From Chalciporus piperatus (Eukaryota; Basidiomycota; Agaricomycetes; Boletales; Boletaceae), in the NCBI GenBank assembly GCA_038093975.1, contig JBBPTG010000414.1:1-15138 (forward strand): DNA of 15,138 nucleotides, given 5' to 3'. The translations under genes were made by a program, and so were the position numbers. Positions 7,474-15,138 of this stretch are shown here, in pieces. Each line of letters begins with the position of its first letter. Positions within the stretch are counted from its first letter, which is position 1. Under the pieces are notes generated by a model. It had not been told where the DNA came from. It made no database searches and saw only the letters and a program-made list of their open reading frames with translations.

Positions 7474-9403
7474 ATGCCTAACCAGTGGAAGCCAACTCGT
7501 GAGTCAAGTCGTCACTCTGGCCTGGGACTCGCATTCAAATATTGATACTTCTTCAGCACCTCTTTCGCAGATCGAGCCTCTCATCAGGCGTTTATGGGCT
7601 GCTCGGCTTACCGACCGACAAATTGTCGAAGAGCTCCGCAAGAGTATTGACACAGATGTGTATGGCATTGGGTAGGGCGACTTCACTTTTCACCTGACCC
7701 CCGCACTTGTTGCTGACGCTGTTCCACCAACAGCCTCACAAAATTCACAGAGATCCGCAAACAACTCGGCTTGCAACGAACTCGTCAGCAACGCCATACG
7801 ACAGACTCTATCCGAGCTGTTATGATGGAATTGCGCGCTATCTATCCCCATGCTGGGGCACGTGAAATGGTGAGCCTGTTGTTCCATGAACATGGCATGA
7901 GCGTTGCAAGGTAAGTATGCCCTACGATTCCATCTGACTTATTTAACCAATCCTTCATTCAGAAGTGTTGTTCAGGAATACTTCCATACATATGAACCAG
8001 AACTTGTTCGTCAGCGCAAAGCCAATCGACTCCGGCGTCGTCAGTTCTGGGCTGCCGGTGTCAACGACATCTGGACACTTGATCAACATGACAAGTGGCT
8101 CCGTTTCGGCTTGGCGCTTCACTGTGCGATTGAGCCATTTACTGGTCGTATCTTATGGATGAAGATATGGCATTCTAACCGCAACCCCAAGTTAATCTTG
8201 TCGTATTACCTTGAAACCATTGAACAACTTGGATGTAAGTACCCGCTCTCTATTCCTGTTCAATTGTAGTGTTCAATCCAGTTAGACATGCCCCTTGTCA
8301 CCCAAAGCGATCCGGGAACAGAGAACTTTGGCGTCGCAAACGCTCAAACTATGCTCCGCCAAATGCACGACCCATCCTTGATCGGGTTCGTCCAACATCG
8401 CTGGATGCGGACGAAGAAGAACGTTATGCCTGAAATTGCCTGGTCACAGTTACGACGACGATTCTCACCCGGTTTCGAAGCCATTCTGCAGCAAGGAGTG
8501 GACAAAGGATGGTACGACCGTGACAATACACTTCAGCTGTGAGTACCACATCTCTCCAACCCGTAGTGAAGCTGAACGATCTACCAGCATGGTCTTTCGA
8601 TGGTTGTTTATTCCTTGGCTTCAGGCCGAACTCGACCGCTATCAGTATCGTGTCAACAACACATTAAAGCGACATGATCGCAACAAGGTATGTCAGGTTT
8701 ACATTACCCTTTGAATTGCTGCCGACTGCGCTTATCAAGATCCTTCCTCACGGTGTGCCCGATCTCATCTTCCAGTGCCCTGGTGATTATGGCGCCCTCA
8801 ACTTTAAAGTATATCACCTCTCCAATATTCGTTCAGCGACTAATATATAAACAGGTCACTGTCGAACGCACCACAATTGATGAAGTCCGTGATCTCTACA
8901 TCAATGCTAACCACCCTGTATTCGACCTTGTTCCTCAACCACTCAACGCCTTCTTTGAAGATTGTTATGACAATCTAGGTCGTCCTGCCGTCGACCGTGC
9001 CTCAGTATGGAACATATATCTTGCTATTCTCCGCACGATTCGAAATTACGCCGAGATTCCCCAAGTCCTAGCATCTCTCAGCTCCTCGGGGGCGGCTGAT
9101 GAAGACTTTGAACTGCTGGGGGGGCAACAAGACCTGCCTGACAACGAGGACGAGTACATGGGTGGTGTCGGCAATGGTCGTGGTCTTCGTACGTTCATAT
9201 TTCCTACCATGACTTTTGCCTTGAGTTCTAACATAGTTTTTCCAGAGACAGAACATCACCGTGCATTGGATGAGTTAGATATTGAGTGCGAGCGTGTGGA
9301 AGCCGAGAATGGTGATACTGACCCAATGGACATTCCTCCACTTGTTATCGCCTCATTCTCAGACGATGAGGCTTCAGACGAGGATGGTGATCTCGATGCA
9401 TGA
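7474..9403 (+). CDS. Integrase-core (DDE-type) domain protein, 500 aa, 9 exons
   Basis: Exons: 7474-7498, 7557-7671, 7734-7910, 7963-8234, 8286-8538, 8588-8687, 8740-8808, 8855-9188, 9246-9403. They total 1503 nt with consistent phases, GT...AG introns of 46-62 nt and no internal stop. The N-terminal part (QIEPLIRRLWAARLTDRQI) resembles a helix-turn-helix DNA-binding segment. The catalytic core has WTLDQHDKW (D146, D149), QSDPGTENFG (D205) and PEIAWSQLRRR (E246), compatible with a D, D, x40, E triad. Later motifs are FRWLFIPWLQAELD and ILPHGVPDLIF. The C-terminus is acidic (SDDEASDEDGD). This matches a family of stand-alone, intron-rich integrase-core genes in Agaricomycetes, unlike the gypsy integrase at 12129. 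A role as a transposase or as a domesticated protein is inference; I saw no flanking terminal repeats. Confidence 0.85.
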
Positions 9404-9749
9404 CTTTTATTTCATCTATTTCATGTACTCTCTTTTTGTTGACCCGTTGTTATGTTTTTTTTGGATGACCATCATGATCTCGAACTGACATTACAGTCAA
9501 ATATATAACTTGGGAAACGCCGCCTGTGTCGGCAGAAACCTTGCTTGCGATCTGATTGGGTCGTTTAGCCTGCCCTGATGTGTGGGGAGAGAATGATCTT
9601 TACTTGACTAGTCACGTGACGATTCATCCGACTCCCGAACGCTTTTCAGCTTGAGCACGATGACATCATGCTCAAGAATTTTAACAGTGACAATTGTCAC
9701 GATGTGACACAGGTCAAACGCAGAAGGCAGCCCAGTAGTGCATCAGGGA
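9404..9749. other. 3' flank of the integrase gene with palindrome cluster
   Basis: The 3' untranslated region is T-rich (run at about 9456-9461, AAATATATAA at about 9499). No gene is visible. Within 9611-9708 there are three palindromes: GTCACGTGAC (9611-9620); a 27-bp palindrome at 9650-9676 with arms CTTGAGCA and TGCTCAAG and only one mismatched pair; and GTGACAATTGTCAC (9687-9700), followed by another GTGAC at 9704-9708. Confidence 0.8.
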
Positions 9750-9772
9750 AAACCTCCCCTGGATAATTGCAT
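9750..9772 (+). repeat. Left terminal inverted repeat
   Basis: Perfect 23-bp inverted match to 12104-12126, beginning AAACCTCCCC and ending GGATAATTGCAT. Confidence 0.85.
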
Positions 9773-10065
9773 CAAATCCCATGTATTTTCAGGTAAAACT
9801 TGGTAAAATATGATAATAGCTCAATTTTCGCAATTTCATGAATTACGAACTAATTCCTAGCCTCCTCTGATCATCCTGATAATTATCAAGAATTACTTCA
9901 AATACTTGATAATTCATGACTATTACTAGAGTAATTCTACTGCCATTCATTGCTCTTCTTTCAATTTAACTTCACACAAAGCAAGGATAGAGAAAGATAA
10001 ATCATATATATTGCCAGTGGCAGCATTATCTACTACATCTCATGTACTAATCTATCACTACAATA
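9773..10065. other. AT-rich subterminal region
   Basis: No gene is visible. The first 150 bases hold short inverted motifs built on AATTATC and AATTCATGA that recur in the opposite orientation near the right end (11965-12080). The rest is unremarkable AT-rich sequence. Confidence 0.6.
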
Positions 10066-10130
10066 ATGATGGGCTATGATGGGCTATGATGATGATGATG
10101 AGATGATGGACCTACCAGTGGTGATGGTGA
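10066..10130. repeat. GATG-type microsatellite
   Basis: Two copies of ATGATGGGCT are followed by a run of GAT triplets and GATG-like units. It grades into the GC-rich tandem array. Confidence 0.8.
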
Positions 10131-10219
10131 GATGAGGGGATGATGGCATACACGAGTGAGCTGGAGGTGGTGGTAGGCATGAGCGAGAGTGAGTTGAGCA
10201 GTTGGGTTGGTGAGTGATG

Positions 10220-10880
10220 AAAAACTTACCTCATGATGGCGGCGGGGCTGTTGAGCCCACATCTGCCATGTTGTACAAGTTGAGGGTGAAAGGTGAAGGT
10301 GGTGGGGGGTGGTAGTGGTGGGGCGAACAGCCCGAGCGGCTGGGTGAAGTGAGCGGGTGAATTAGTGGGTGCGCAAAACGCACCTTGTGATGCCGGCGGG
10401 GCTATTGAGCCCACGCCGGCCGGCCGTTCGTTCGAGATGAGGGTGAGGTGGGTTTGAAGGTGGTGGTGGCCTGAGCCGTTGTGGACGAGGTGAGTGGATG
10501 TGGTGATGGGTGAGTGGGAACTCACCTAGTGAGGCCGGCGAGGCTATTGAGCCCACACCGGCCGTTTTTTTTTGAGGTCGAGGGTGAGCCGAGTTGTGTA
10601 GAGATGTGGTGGAAGGTGGTGGTGGGGCAAAGAGCCCGCGGCTGTGTTCGAAGTGAGCGGGTGTCGAGGTTGGTGAAAAATGCTCACCTGTCGAAGCCGG
10701 CGGGGCTGTTGAGCCAGCGCCGGCTGTGATTTCCGACTTGTGTTGAGATGTGATGGAACGTGGTGAGGCAAAGAGCCCGCGCGGCCGTGTTCGAAGTGAG
10801 TGGGTGTCGAGGTTGGTGCAAGAATACTCAAATACTCACCTGTCGAGGCCGGCGGGGCTGTTGAGGCCACGCCGGCTGTG
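10220..10880. repeat. Array 1: five ~155-bp GC-rich units, each with a hairpin
   Basis: Hairpin cores lie at about 10238-10267, 10392-10420, 10533-10563, 10695-10725 and 10848-10876. The best copy has stem arms GCCGGCG-GGGCT and AGCCC-a-CGCCGGC around a 4-nt loop (ATTG or GTTG). Between cores the units share GGTGGTGG-rich DNA, an AGAGCCCGCG motif and GAAGTGAGCGGGTGTCGAGG. On the minus strand each core is followed by a donor-like AG/GTRAG or AG/GTGCG. No credible gene spans the array. Confidence 0.85.
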
Positions 10881-11010
10881 ATTTCCGAGTCGTGTTTATG
10901 GTGTGGAAAGAGGAATGTGAGCAAAGGCTGACAGTGACAGTGACACGGCGAGTTCAACACGGTCACGTGACCTGCTCGCGCGGATTTTTGTCAAGTCCGA
11001 GCATTAGGAC
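10881..11010. other. Junction between the two arrays
   Basis: Unique sequence carrying tandem ACAGTGACAGTGACA and the 12-bp palindrome GGTCACGTGACC at about 10961-10972, whose core equals the palindrome at 9611-9620. No gene is seen. Confidence 0.6.
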
Positions 11011-11960
11011 ATTGGGGCTACATTTCATTAGGATTTCCTACACTAGACAACTACTGCACTTTTTGTACACTTTCAATAGACTAGGCCCGATTCTGCCTTT
11101 GACGTACAACAGCCACTCCTTTTGTACACTTTATTGTACACATTTGGTACACTCAATCACAACACTCTTTCCCACACTTTTGACTACAGTTTTAGTACGC
11201 TTTTCTGTACACTTTAGCTACACTCAATCTAGCTACACTGTCCTACTCATTTGACTATAGTTTCACTACGCTTTTTGGTACACAGCCACACTCAATGCTA
11301 ATACACTCATGACTACACTTTTAGTACGCTTTTTTGTACACTTTAGCTACACTCAATCACAGTACACTTTCCCACATTGCTAACTACACTTTTAGTACGC
11401 TTTTTGCACACTTTAGCTACACTCATTTATCCTCACTCTTGACTACGCTTTTTTGTACCCTTTAGTACACTCAATCAAATACACTTTCCCACACTTGTAA
11501 CTACACTTTCACTACGCCTTTTTGTACCCTTTAGTACACTCAATCTAGTTACACTTTCCCACACTCTTGCCTACACTTTCACTACGCTTTTTTGTACCCT
11601 TTAGTACACTCAATCTAGTTACACTTTCCCACACTCTTGCCTACACTTTCACTACGCTTTTTTGTACACTTTAGCTACACTCAATCAAATACACTTTCCC
11701 ACACTTGTAACTACACTTTCACTACGCTTTTTTGTACCCTTTAGTACACTCAATCTAGTTACACTTTCCCACACTCTTGCCTACACTTTCACTACACTTT
11801 TTTGTACACTTTAGCTACACTCAATCAAATACACTTTCCCACACTTGTAACTACATTTTCACTCCACTCTTTTATACACTTGAGCTACACTCAATCCTAA
11901 TACAATCTTGACTACACTTAGTACGCTTTTTTGTACACTTTCTGTACACTCTACTACAAG
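11011..11960. repeat. Array 2: 70-bp pyrimidine-rich tandem repeats
   Basis: Units begin CTACACTTTCACTACGC at 11501, 11571, 11641, 11711, 11781 and 11851, an exact 70-bp spacing; flanking units are more diverged. Two subtypes occur in the order A A B A B: A has TACCCTTTAGTACAC...TCTAGTT and ends CTCTTGC, B has TACACTTTAGCTACAC...TCAAAT and ends CTTGTAA. Units are very poor in G on the plus strand. The short open frame at 10892-11254 only reads through repeats. Confidence 0.9.
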
Positions 11961-12103
11961 GGTACAATTATCTATATAATCATCATGAATTATCATAAAA
12001 TATCAACTAATACATAGTCAGGGGTGGGCAAATTCCAGATAATTCATGAAATTTCAAGTTTTTTCGAAAATTTCAAGTATTAGCTGAGATTATCTACAAT
12101 TCT

Positions 12104-12126
12104 ATGCAATTATCCAGGGGAGGTTT
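12104..12126 (-). repeat. Right terminal inverted repeat
   Basis: Inverted perfect copy of 9750-9772; two bases later the gypsy pol reading frame begins. Confidence 0.85.
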
Positions 12127-12128
12127 CT

Positions 12129-12677
12129 CAGAACCGGATGAAAGAGCAAGCGGACAAACATCGGTCCGAAGCTCCAGATTATCAAATCGGAGATTCCAAA
12201 AAGATGACACAGAACTGGATCGGACCTTATCAGATCACGAAGGTCCTTCCCAATGCAGTTACCCTTGACTTGCCCAATTCCATGAACATCCATCCCATGG
12301 TTAATGTCAAACGGGTCAAACCGGCTAAAGAACCGTTGGAAGGGTAACCGGTCCGTCTTCTGGATCCAGTGATAGTCAATCAAGAAGGAGAAGAAGAGTA
12401 CGAGGTGGATTATGTAGTAAAGTCTCAGGTTAAACAAGGACAGTTAGAGTACCTGGTTCATTGGAAAGGCTGGGACATATCGGACTATACATGGGAAAAG
12501 GCAGCACATTTGTCAAATGCACCCGAAGCTGTCAAAGCTTTTCACAAAAAGCACCCGTCTGCCCCACGCCGAATCAACATGACCATGGGAAATTTCTCTG
12601 CCTTGTTACAAAAATACGAAAATCTGACAGAGGTTCCTGAGCGGAAATTGCCGAATCGCCTGGAATGTGTTTCCTAG
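12129..12677 (+). pseudogene. Ty3/gypsy pol 3' end: integrase C-terminus with chromodomain
   Basis: The frame starts right after the inverted repeat with QNRMKEQADKHRSEAPDYQIG, typical of the integrase region just before the VWL motif. The expected VWL...RPSKK stretch is shortened, since YQIGD runs straight into SKKM, suggesting a small internal deletion. WIGPYQITKVLPNAVTLDLP is the GPY/F module. An in-frame TAA at 12345-12347 interrupts the frame before PVRLLDP. Beyond it EYEVDYVVKSQ...LEYLVHWKGW...DYTWE is a chromodomain, placing the element among chromoviruses. The frame ends at 12675-12677, just before the polypurine tract. Protease, reverse transcriptase, RNase H and the integrase core are absent, so the copy is dead. 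Confidence 0.88.
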
Positions 12678-12688
12678 AGAGGGGATAG
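12675..12688 (+). other. Polypurine tract of the gypsy element
   Basis: TAGAGAGGGGATAG lies between the pol stop codon and the LTR start. A purine-rich run directly before the TG of the LTR is the expected plus-strand primer site. Confidence 0.75.
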
Positions 12689-13141
12689 TGTTATAGTATT
12701 TAAAAACTTTTCAAACTTTTGCCTACAATGGTATTCGAACTCTGGACTTTGTCTACAACTTAGGGGTCAAGCCGGATTTGTCTTTATCCGCTCCGATAGT
12801 CCCTGTAGCATTACATAATCTATTACATAATCAGGTCATGTGACAAAGGTCCAGACTTAGATGAGTCAGCAATGATGTCATGGCCTAGACCCTAATCCGT
12901 GCCTGGTACCTTTTCTTATCATCGTTCCATTTACCTTATCTATCTTTCCCTTTGTGATTTCCTTATTCGGCTGTTGGTCTGTGCACACTTCTCAATAGTA
13001 TATAAGTAGTCCTATACTTATCACAGACCCCAGTCTAATCCATTTGTGACTTCACCGTCATTAAGCTTTAGTACTCAGCATATCCTTCGCATAGGCCTAG
13101 TGTTGCCTAAAGTCCCTGCTGTGTTGTGAGAGATCATAACA
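12689..13141 (+). repeat. Long terminal repeat, 453 bp
   Basis: The LTR starts TGTTATAG after the polypurine tract and ends CATAACA, so its ends form a perfect 6-bp inverted repeat TGTTAT/ATAACA with the usual TG...CA. It contains a TATA-like TATATAAG at 12999-13006, with transcription expected to start about 25-30 bases later. TGAGTCA (about 12862) and TGATGTCAT (about 12872) resemble AP-1/Gcn4-type sites. No second copy lies in the window, so the right boundary rests on the end motif only. Confidence 0.7.
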
Positions 13142-13766
13142 AAAACAACTCCATCCACTGTTGTCTATACGGTCGTCCGCCGTTATAAATAAGGATAAAG
13201 TTTCTGTTCCCCATAGCGCACAAGGGGCTTTTTGATCGTTCGAGACGTCTTGGGGCCCGCTCACGCGCCAACCCTCTGACTGTAGACACGATCCGGGTTC
13301 GCGTGATCACCCGTTGACGTCACGCATTCGCCTTCTGGCATTTCACTTCTTTTGGGCCAGCCTTTAGTGCCCCGTCTCTGTTACCCTCAGTACTATAGTA
13401 TTTTGTTCGAAGACCGGATTGGGATCGTGCCCAATTGCGAAGGACGACAAGGGAAAAGCGCGTCGCCGCCCCCTTGGCTGAGTCATACGTAGCAACGTAA
13501 GCCGGCAGCACCGCCGAGGTAAAAAATAGAAAACAATAAATAAATAGTATCTTGTATTACATTAGTTCTTTGCTGCTGCTCGAAGAAAGAAGTTCGAGAG
13601 TAGTGTATGTGCAAAATCAAAACAGATCTTGGGAAACTTCCTCAGAAGGTCTGCAAAGATTCTGATAAGCGTCGCAGATATTATCTCCACTCGAAAAAAT
13701 ATTTCCTTCGTCCTCGTGTCTGTCAACCCCAGAGAATCCTTGGAAGATAGGGTTCAGTAAGGTTAT
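13142..13766 (+). other. Retroelement leader before gag
   Basis: A 625-bp stretch without a gene. The bases directly after the LTR (AAAACAACTCC) do not start TGG, so I cannot name a tRNA primer-binding site; a shifted LTR boundary or other priming is possible. It contains a perfect TGACGTCA at about 13314-13321 and an A-rich patch at 13520-13550. I see no second LTR, although a diverged one cannot be excluded. Confidence 0.5.
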
Positions 13767-15110
13767 ATGTCAGCAGAGTTCGACGATCAGGAACCACAAG
13801 CTCAAGGTTACCGATCTCCCCCACGTCATTTCCCATCTTCATCCGAAAGCTCTCATCCCCCTACTCCCCGTCCCGAAACTCCGATGGCAGATCCAGTTGA
13901 TCCCATCGCTGCTCTCACCGCCGCTCTGAAGGCGCTCATTTCAGACAATTCGGACTCTGTGTCCAAAAAGGTTGCCGACCCCGGGAAATGGGATGGTGAC
14001 CGCACCAAGTTCCGTTTGTGGTGGGCGCAAGTTAACGCTTGGCAGTCTGTCCATACGTGGAAAAATCACAAGGTTCGATGCCTCGCCGTCCTCTCACGGT
14101 TAGAAGGAAAAGCGGCTGGTTACGCCCAAATGATGATCGAGACCTGGTCTCGACTTGAACTTCTGCCACCGCCTCCCCCTGCAGAAGAAGATCCCTTGGC
14201 GCCAGAACCAGATCGCACACCGATGGGCCTGAGAGCATGGCCAGATTGGGTCATATTTTCAAAAATGCTCAAGGACTATTTCCAGATTGACGTTCTCGCT
14301 CATGAGAGTCTCAGGAAATTGGAAGCATTGAAGCAGGCTGGGAAACCTGTGGATATCTTCATCCAGGAGTTCGAGTTGTTGAAGGCGGAGTCGGAGATAG
14401 CAGATACTCATGCCAAAGAGCTTCTGAAAAAGGCAATAGACTACAAAGTTTATTATCAGGCGCAAATCAACACTACTGTTGATGAGCAAAGCTACAACGA
14501 CACGATCGATACCTACCGAAAGATAGGTCGTACCTTCGAGCGTATCATTGTAGAACGTGGTGCACCAGTTCGTCAAGCACCCGCTCCTGCCCCTAGGCCT
14601 TCTTCTTTGTATCCGTACCTTCCACCACGATACCCGATTGCATCTCGCCCACTCCCGCGTCCTCCCGCTCCGTATGCAGCCCCCCGTTTCACTCCCACAG
14701 GCACACAGCCTGGTCGTGGAGCCCCGATGGATCTGTCGGCACAGCAAATGCCAAGATCCCCCGTTCGGGGAAACTGTTTCAATTGCGACCAACCAGGTCA
14801 TTTTGCAAACGCGTGCCCAAAGCCACACAAACCGCGTCAGAGACAAGTTGTGATGTGGGATCCATATTCGCAACAATACGTTGAGACTTCCCTGCCGTTT
14901 GACAACCGGCAGATGCCCTTCGCAGGTACCATCCCTGCACCCTACCCTCCTACCCCTTCCCCCTACCCCGCTGGCCCGTCCACCAGCACAAGTTACATGT
15001 CGCATCAAGCAGCATTTACAAACCAAGAAGCGGAAGCGTACTGGCGCGACCATATTGAATCAGAAGCCAAGGCACAGGCAGCCGAAGCTTTAAAAGGAAA
15101 CAGCCAATGA
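13767..15110 (+). CDS. gag: Ty3/gypsy Gag (capsid-nucleocapsid) polyprotein, 447 aa
   Basis: This intact frame encodes a retrotransposon Gag, which would form the particle shell and package element RNA. The N-terminal 45 residues are Ser/Pro-rich and probably disordered. The capsid-like region, about 60-260, holds WDGDRTKFRLWWAQVNAW, KVRCLAVLSRLEGKAAGYA and FIQEFELLKAES, typical of gypsy Gag. A Pro/Arg/Tyr-rich linker (about 270-330) leads to a CCHC zinc knuckle, CFNCDQPGHFANAC, with ligands C337, C340, H345 and C350. The tail is again Pro/Tyr-rich and ends in a charged helix. The start MSAEFDDQ is the first ATG of the frame. The stop TGA overlaps the next ATG as ATGA. The long minus-strand frame at 14259-15053 is its antisense shadow. 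I see no lesion, so this element may be young. Confidence 0.9.
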   Translation: MSAEFDDQEPQAQGYRSPPRHFPSSSESSHPPTPRPETPMADPVDPIAALTAALKALISDNSDSVSKKVADPGKWDGDRTKFRLWWAQVNAWQSVHTWKNHKVRCLAVLSRLEGKAAGYAQMMIETWSRLELLPPPPPAEEDPLAPEPDRTPMGLRAWPDWVIFSKMLKDYFQIDVLAHESLRKLEALKQAGKPVDIFIQEFELLKAESEIADTHAKELLKKAIDYKVYYQAQINTTVDEQSYNDTIDTYRKIGRTFERIIVERGAPVRQAPAPAPRPSSLYPYLPPRYPIASRPLPRPPAPYAAPRFTPTGTQPGRGAPMDLSAQQMPRSPVRGNCFNCDQPGHFANACPKPHKPRQRQVVMWDPYSQQYVETSLPFDNRQMPFAGTIPAPYPPTPSPYPAGPSTSTSYMSHQAAFTNQEAEAYWRDHIESEAKAQAAEALKGNSQ

Positions 15111-15138
15111 GAGAGATGGGTTCTCGGCGGCTCGAACA
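15107..15138 (+). CDS. pol: Start of the pol ORF (cut by the window edge)
   Basis: An ATG at 15107-15109 overlaps the gag stop codon (15108-15110) and opens a frame reading MREMGSRRLE to the end of the window without a stop. Its place after gag suggests pol, expressed by termination and re-initiation. Only ten codons are visible, so the identity rests on position alone. Confidence 0.4.
   Translation, partial: MREMGSRRLE

Larger units (their letters stand above)
9750..12126. mobile_element. Inverted-repeat-bounded 2.4-kb segment, non-coding
   Basis: The 23 bases at 9750-9772 (AAACCTCCCC...TTGCAT) recur perfectly inverted at 12104-12126. Inside the ends both sides are AT-rich and carry further inverted matches in the same order: AATTTCATGAATTA (about 9832, 12040) and TGATAATTCATGA (9907-9919, inverted at 11983-11995). 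This suggests degenerate terminal repeats of about 150-200 bp. A TCAG lies just outside each end (9743-9746, 12128-12131) and might be a target duplication, but the offset from the repeat differs by two or three bases. No transposase is encoded; the interior is two tandem arrays. It may be a non-autonomous DNA transposon. The right neighbour is gypsy pol but the left is not, so a simple insertion does not explain the flanks. Confidence 0.55.

Noticed and set aside
10074..10966. Minus-strand Pro/His-rich open frames in array 1
   Set aside because: They consist of repeat units read in shifting frames with no consistent protein. I kept only the recurring donor-like sites as an observation.
11011..11960. 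Possible CRISPR-like array
   Set aside because: Units are directly adjacent 70-bp tandem repeats with no unique spacers, in a eukaryotic context.
9743..12131. TCAG as a firm target-site duplication of the inverted-repeat segment
   Set aside because: Four bases match easily by chance, and the spacing to the inverted repeat differs between sides (three bases left, one right).
12735..12765. tRNA-like B box (GGTATTCGAACTCTGG) in the LTR
   Set aside because: No acceptor, D or anticodon arms can be folded around it on either strand, and the T-stem would pair poorly.
13142..13165. Primer-binding site directly after the LTR
   Set aside because: The sequence lacks an initial TGG and I found no complement in the predicted RNA 5' end, so I did not name a primer.
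14259..15053. 264-codon open frame on the minus strand
   Set aside because: It lies fully antisense to the well-supported gag and shows no domain; it is a by-product of gag codon composition.

Overview
The window looks like nuclear DNA of a basidiomycete fungus, probably an Agaricomycete. The evidence is many introns of 46-62 nt with GT...AG ends, an alpha-kinase and an integrase-core gene of the kinds that are multicopy in mushroom genomes, and Ty3/gypsy chromodomain retroelement pieces. I assembled the gene models by hand from splice sites, reading phase and remembered family motifs. No alignment or database search was run.

Layout. (1) 113-3257, + strand: a tandem duplication of one uncharacterised membrane/coiled-coil/cysteine-rich gene. 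Copy 1 (399-1674) keeps its whole 3' end but has a 5-nt frameshift. Copy 2 (2143-3257) has an open 5' half, an extra 42-residue coiled-coil block and no last exons. Both copies carry GA instead of GT at the same intron donor. (2) 3555-6360, - strand: an 8-exon, 813-aa alpha-type protein kinase gene. It is in frame throughout, but its last intron starts with AT instead of GT. A doubtful spliced gene lies upstream (6430-7050, -). (3) 7474-9403, + strand: a complete 9-exon, 500-aa integrase-core (DDE-type) gene, followed by a cluster of palindromes (9611-9708).

(4) 9750-12126: a gene-free segment of about 2.4 kb bounded by a 23-bp perfect inverted repeat. It holds two unrelated tandem arrays: five ~155-bp GC-rich units each containing a strong hairpin, then a pyrimidine-rich array of 70-bp units. 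Its right end abuts the integrase C-terminus of a gypsy pol gene. (5) 12129-15138, + strand: a degraded gypsy pol 3' end (GPY/F module, in-frame stop, chromodomain), polypurine tract, a 453-bp LTR with TGTTAT...ATAACA ends, a leader, an intact gag with a CCHC zinc knuckle, and the start of a pol ORF overlapping the gag stop as ATGA. The order pol-LTR-gag means two elements sharing one LTR, or a permuted insertion.

The genes do not form a pathway. The left 9.4 kb is host-like sequence of multicopy families, partly decaying, and the right 5.7 kb is repeat and retroelement sequence. The most unusual points are the two altered splice donors, the six-heptad duplication, the hairpin array with recurrent minus-strand donor-like sites inside the inverted-repeat segment, and the intact integrase gene.
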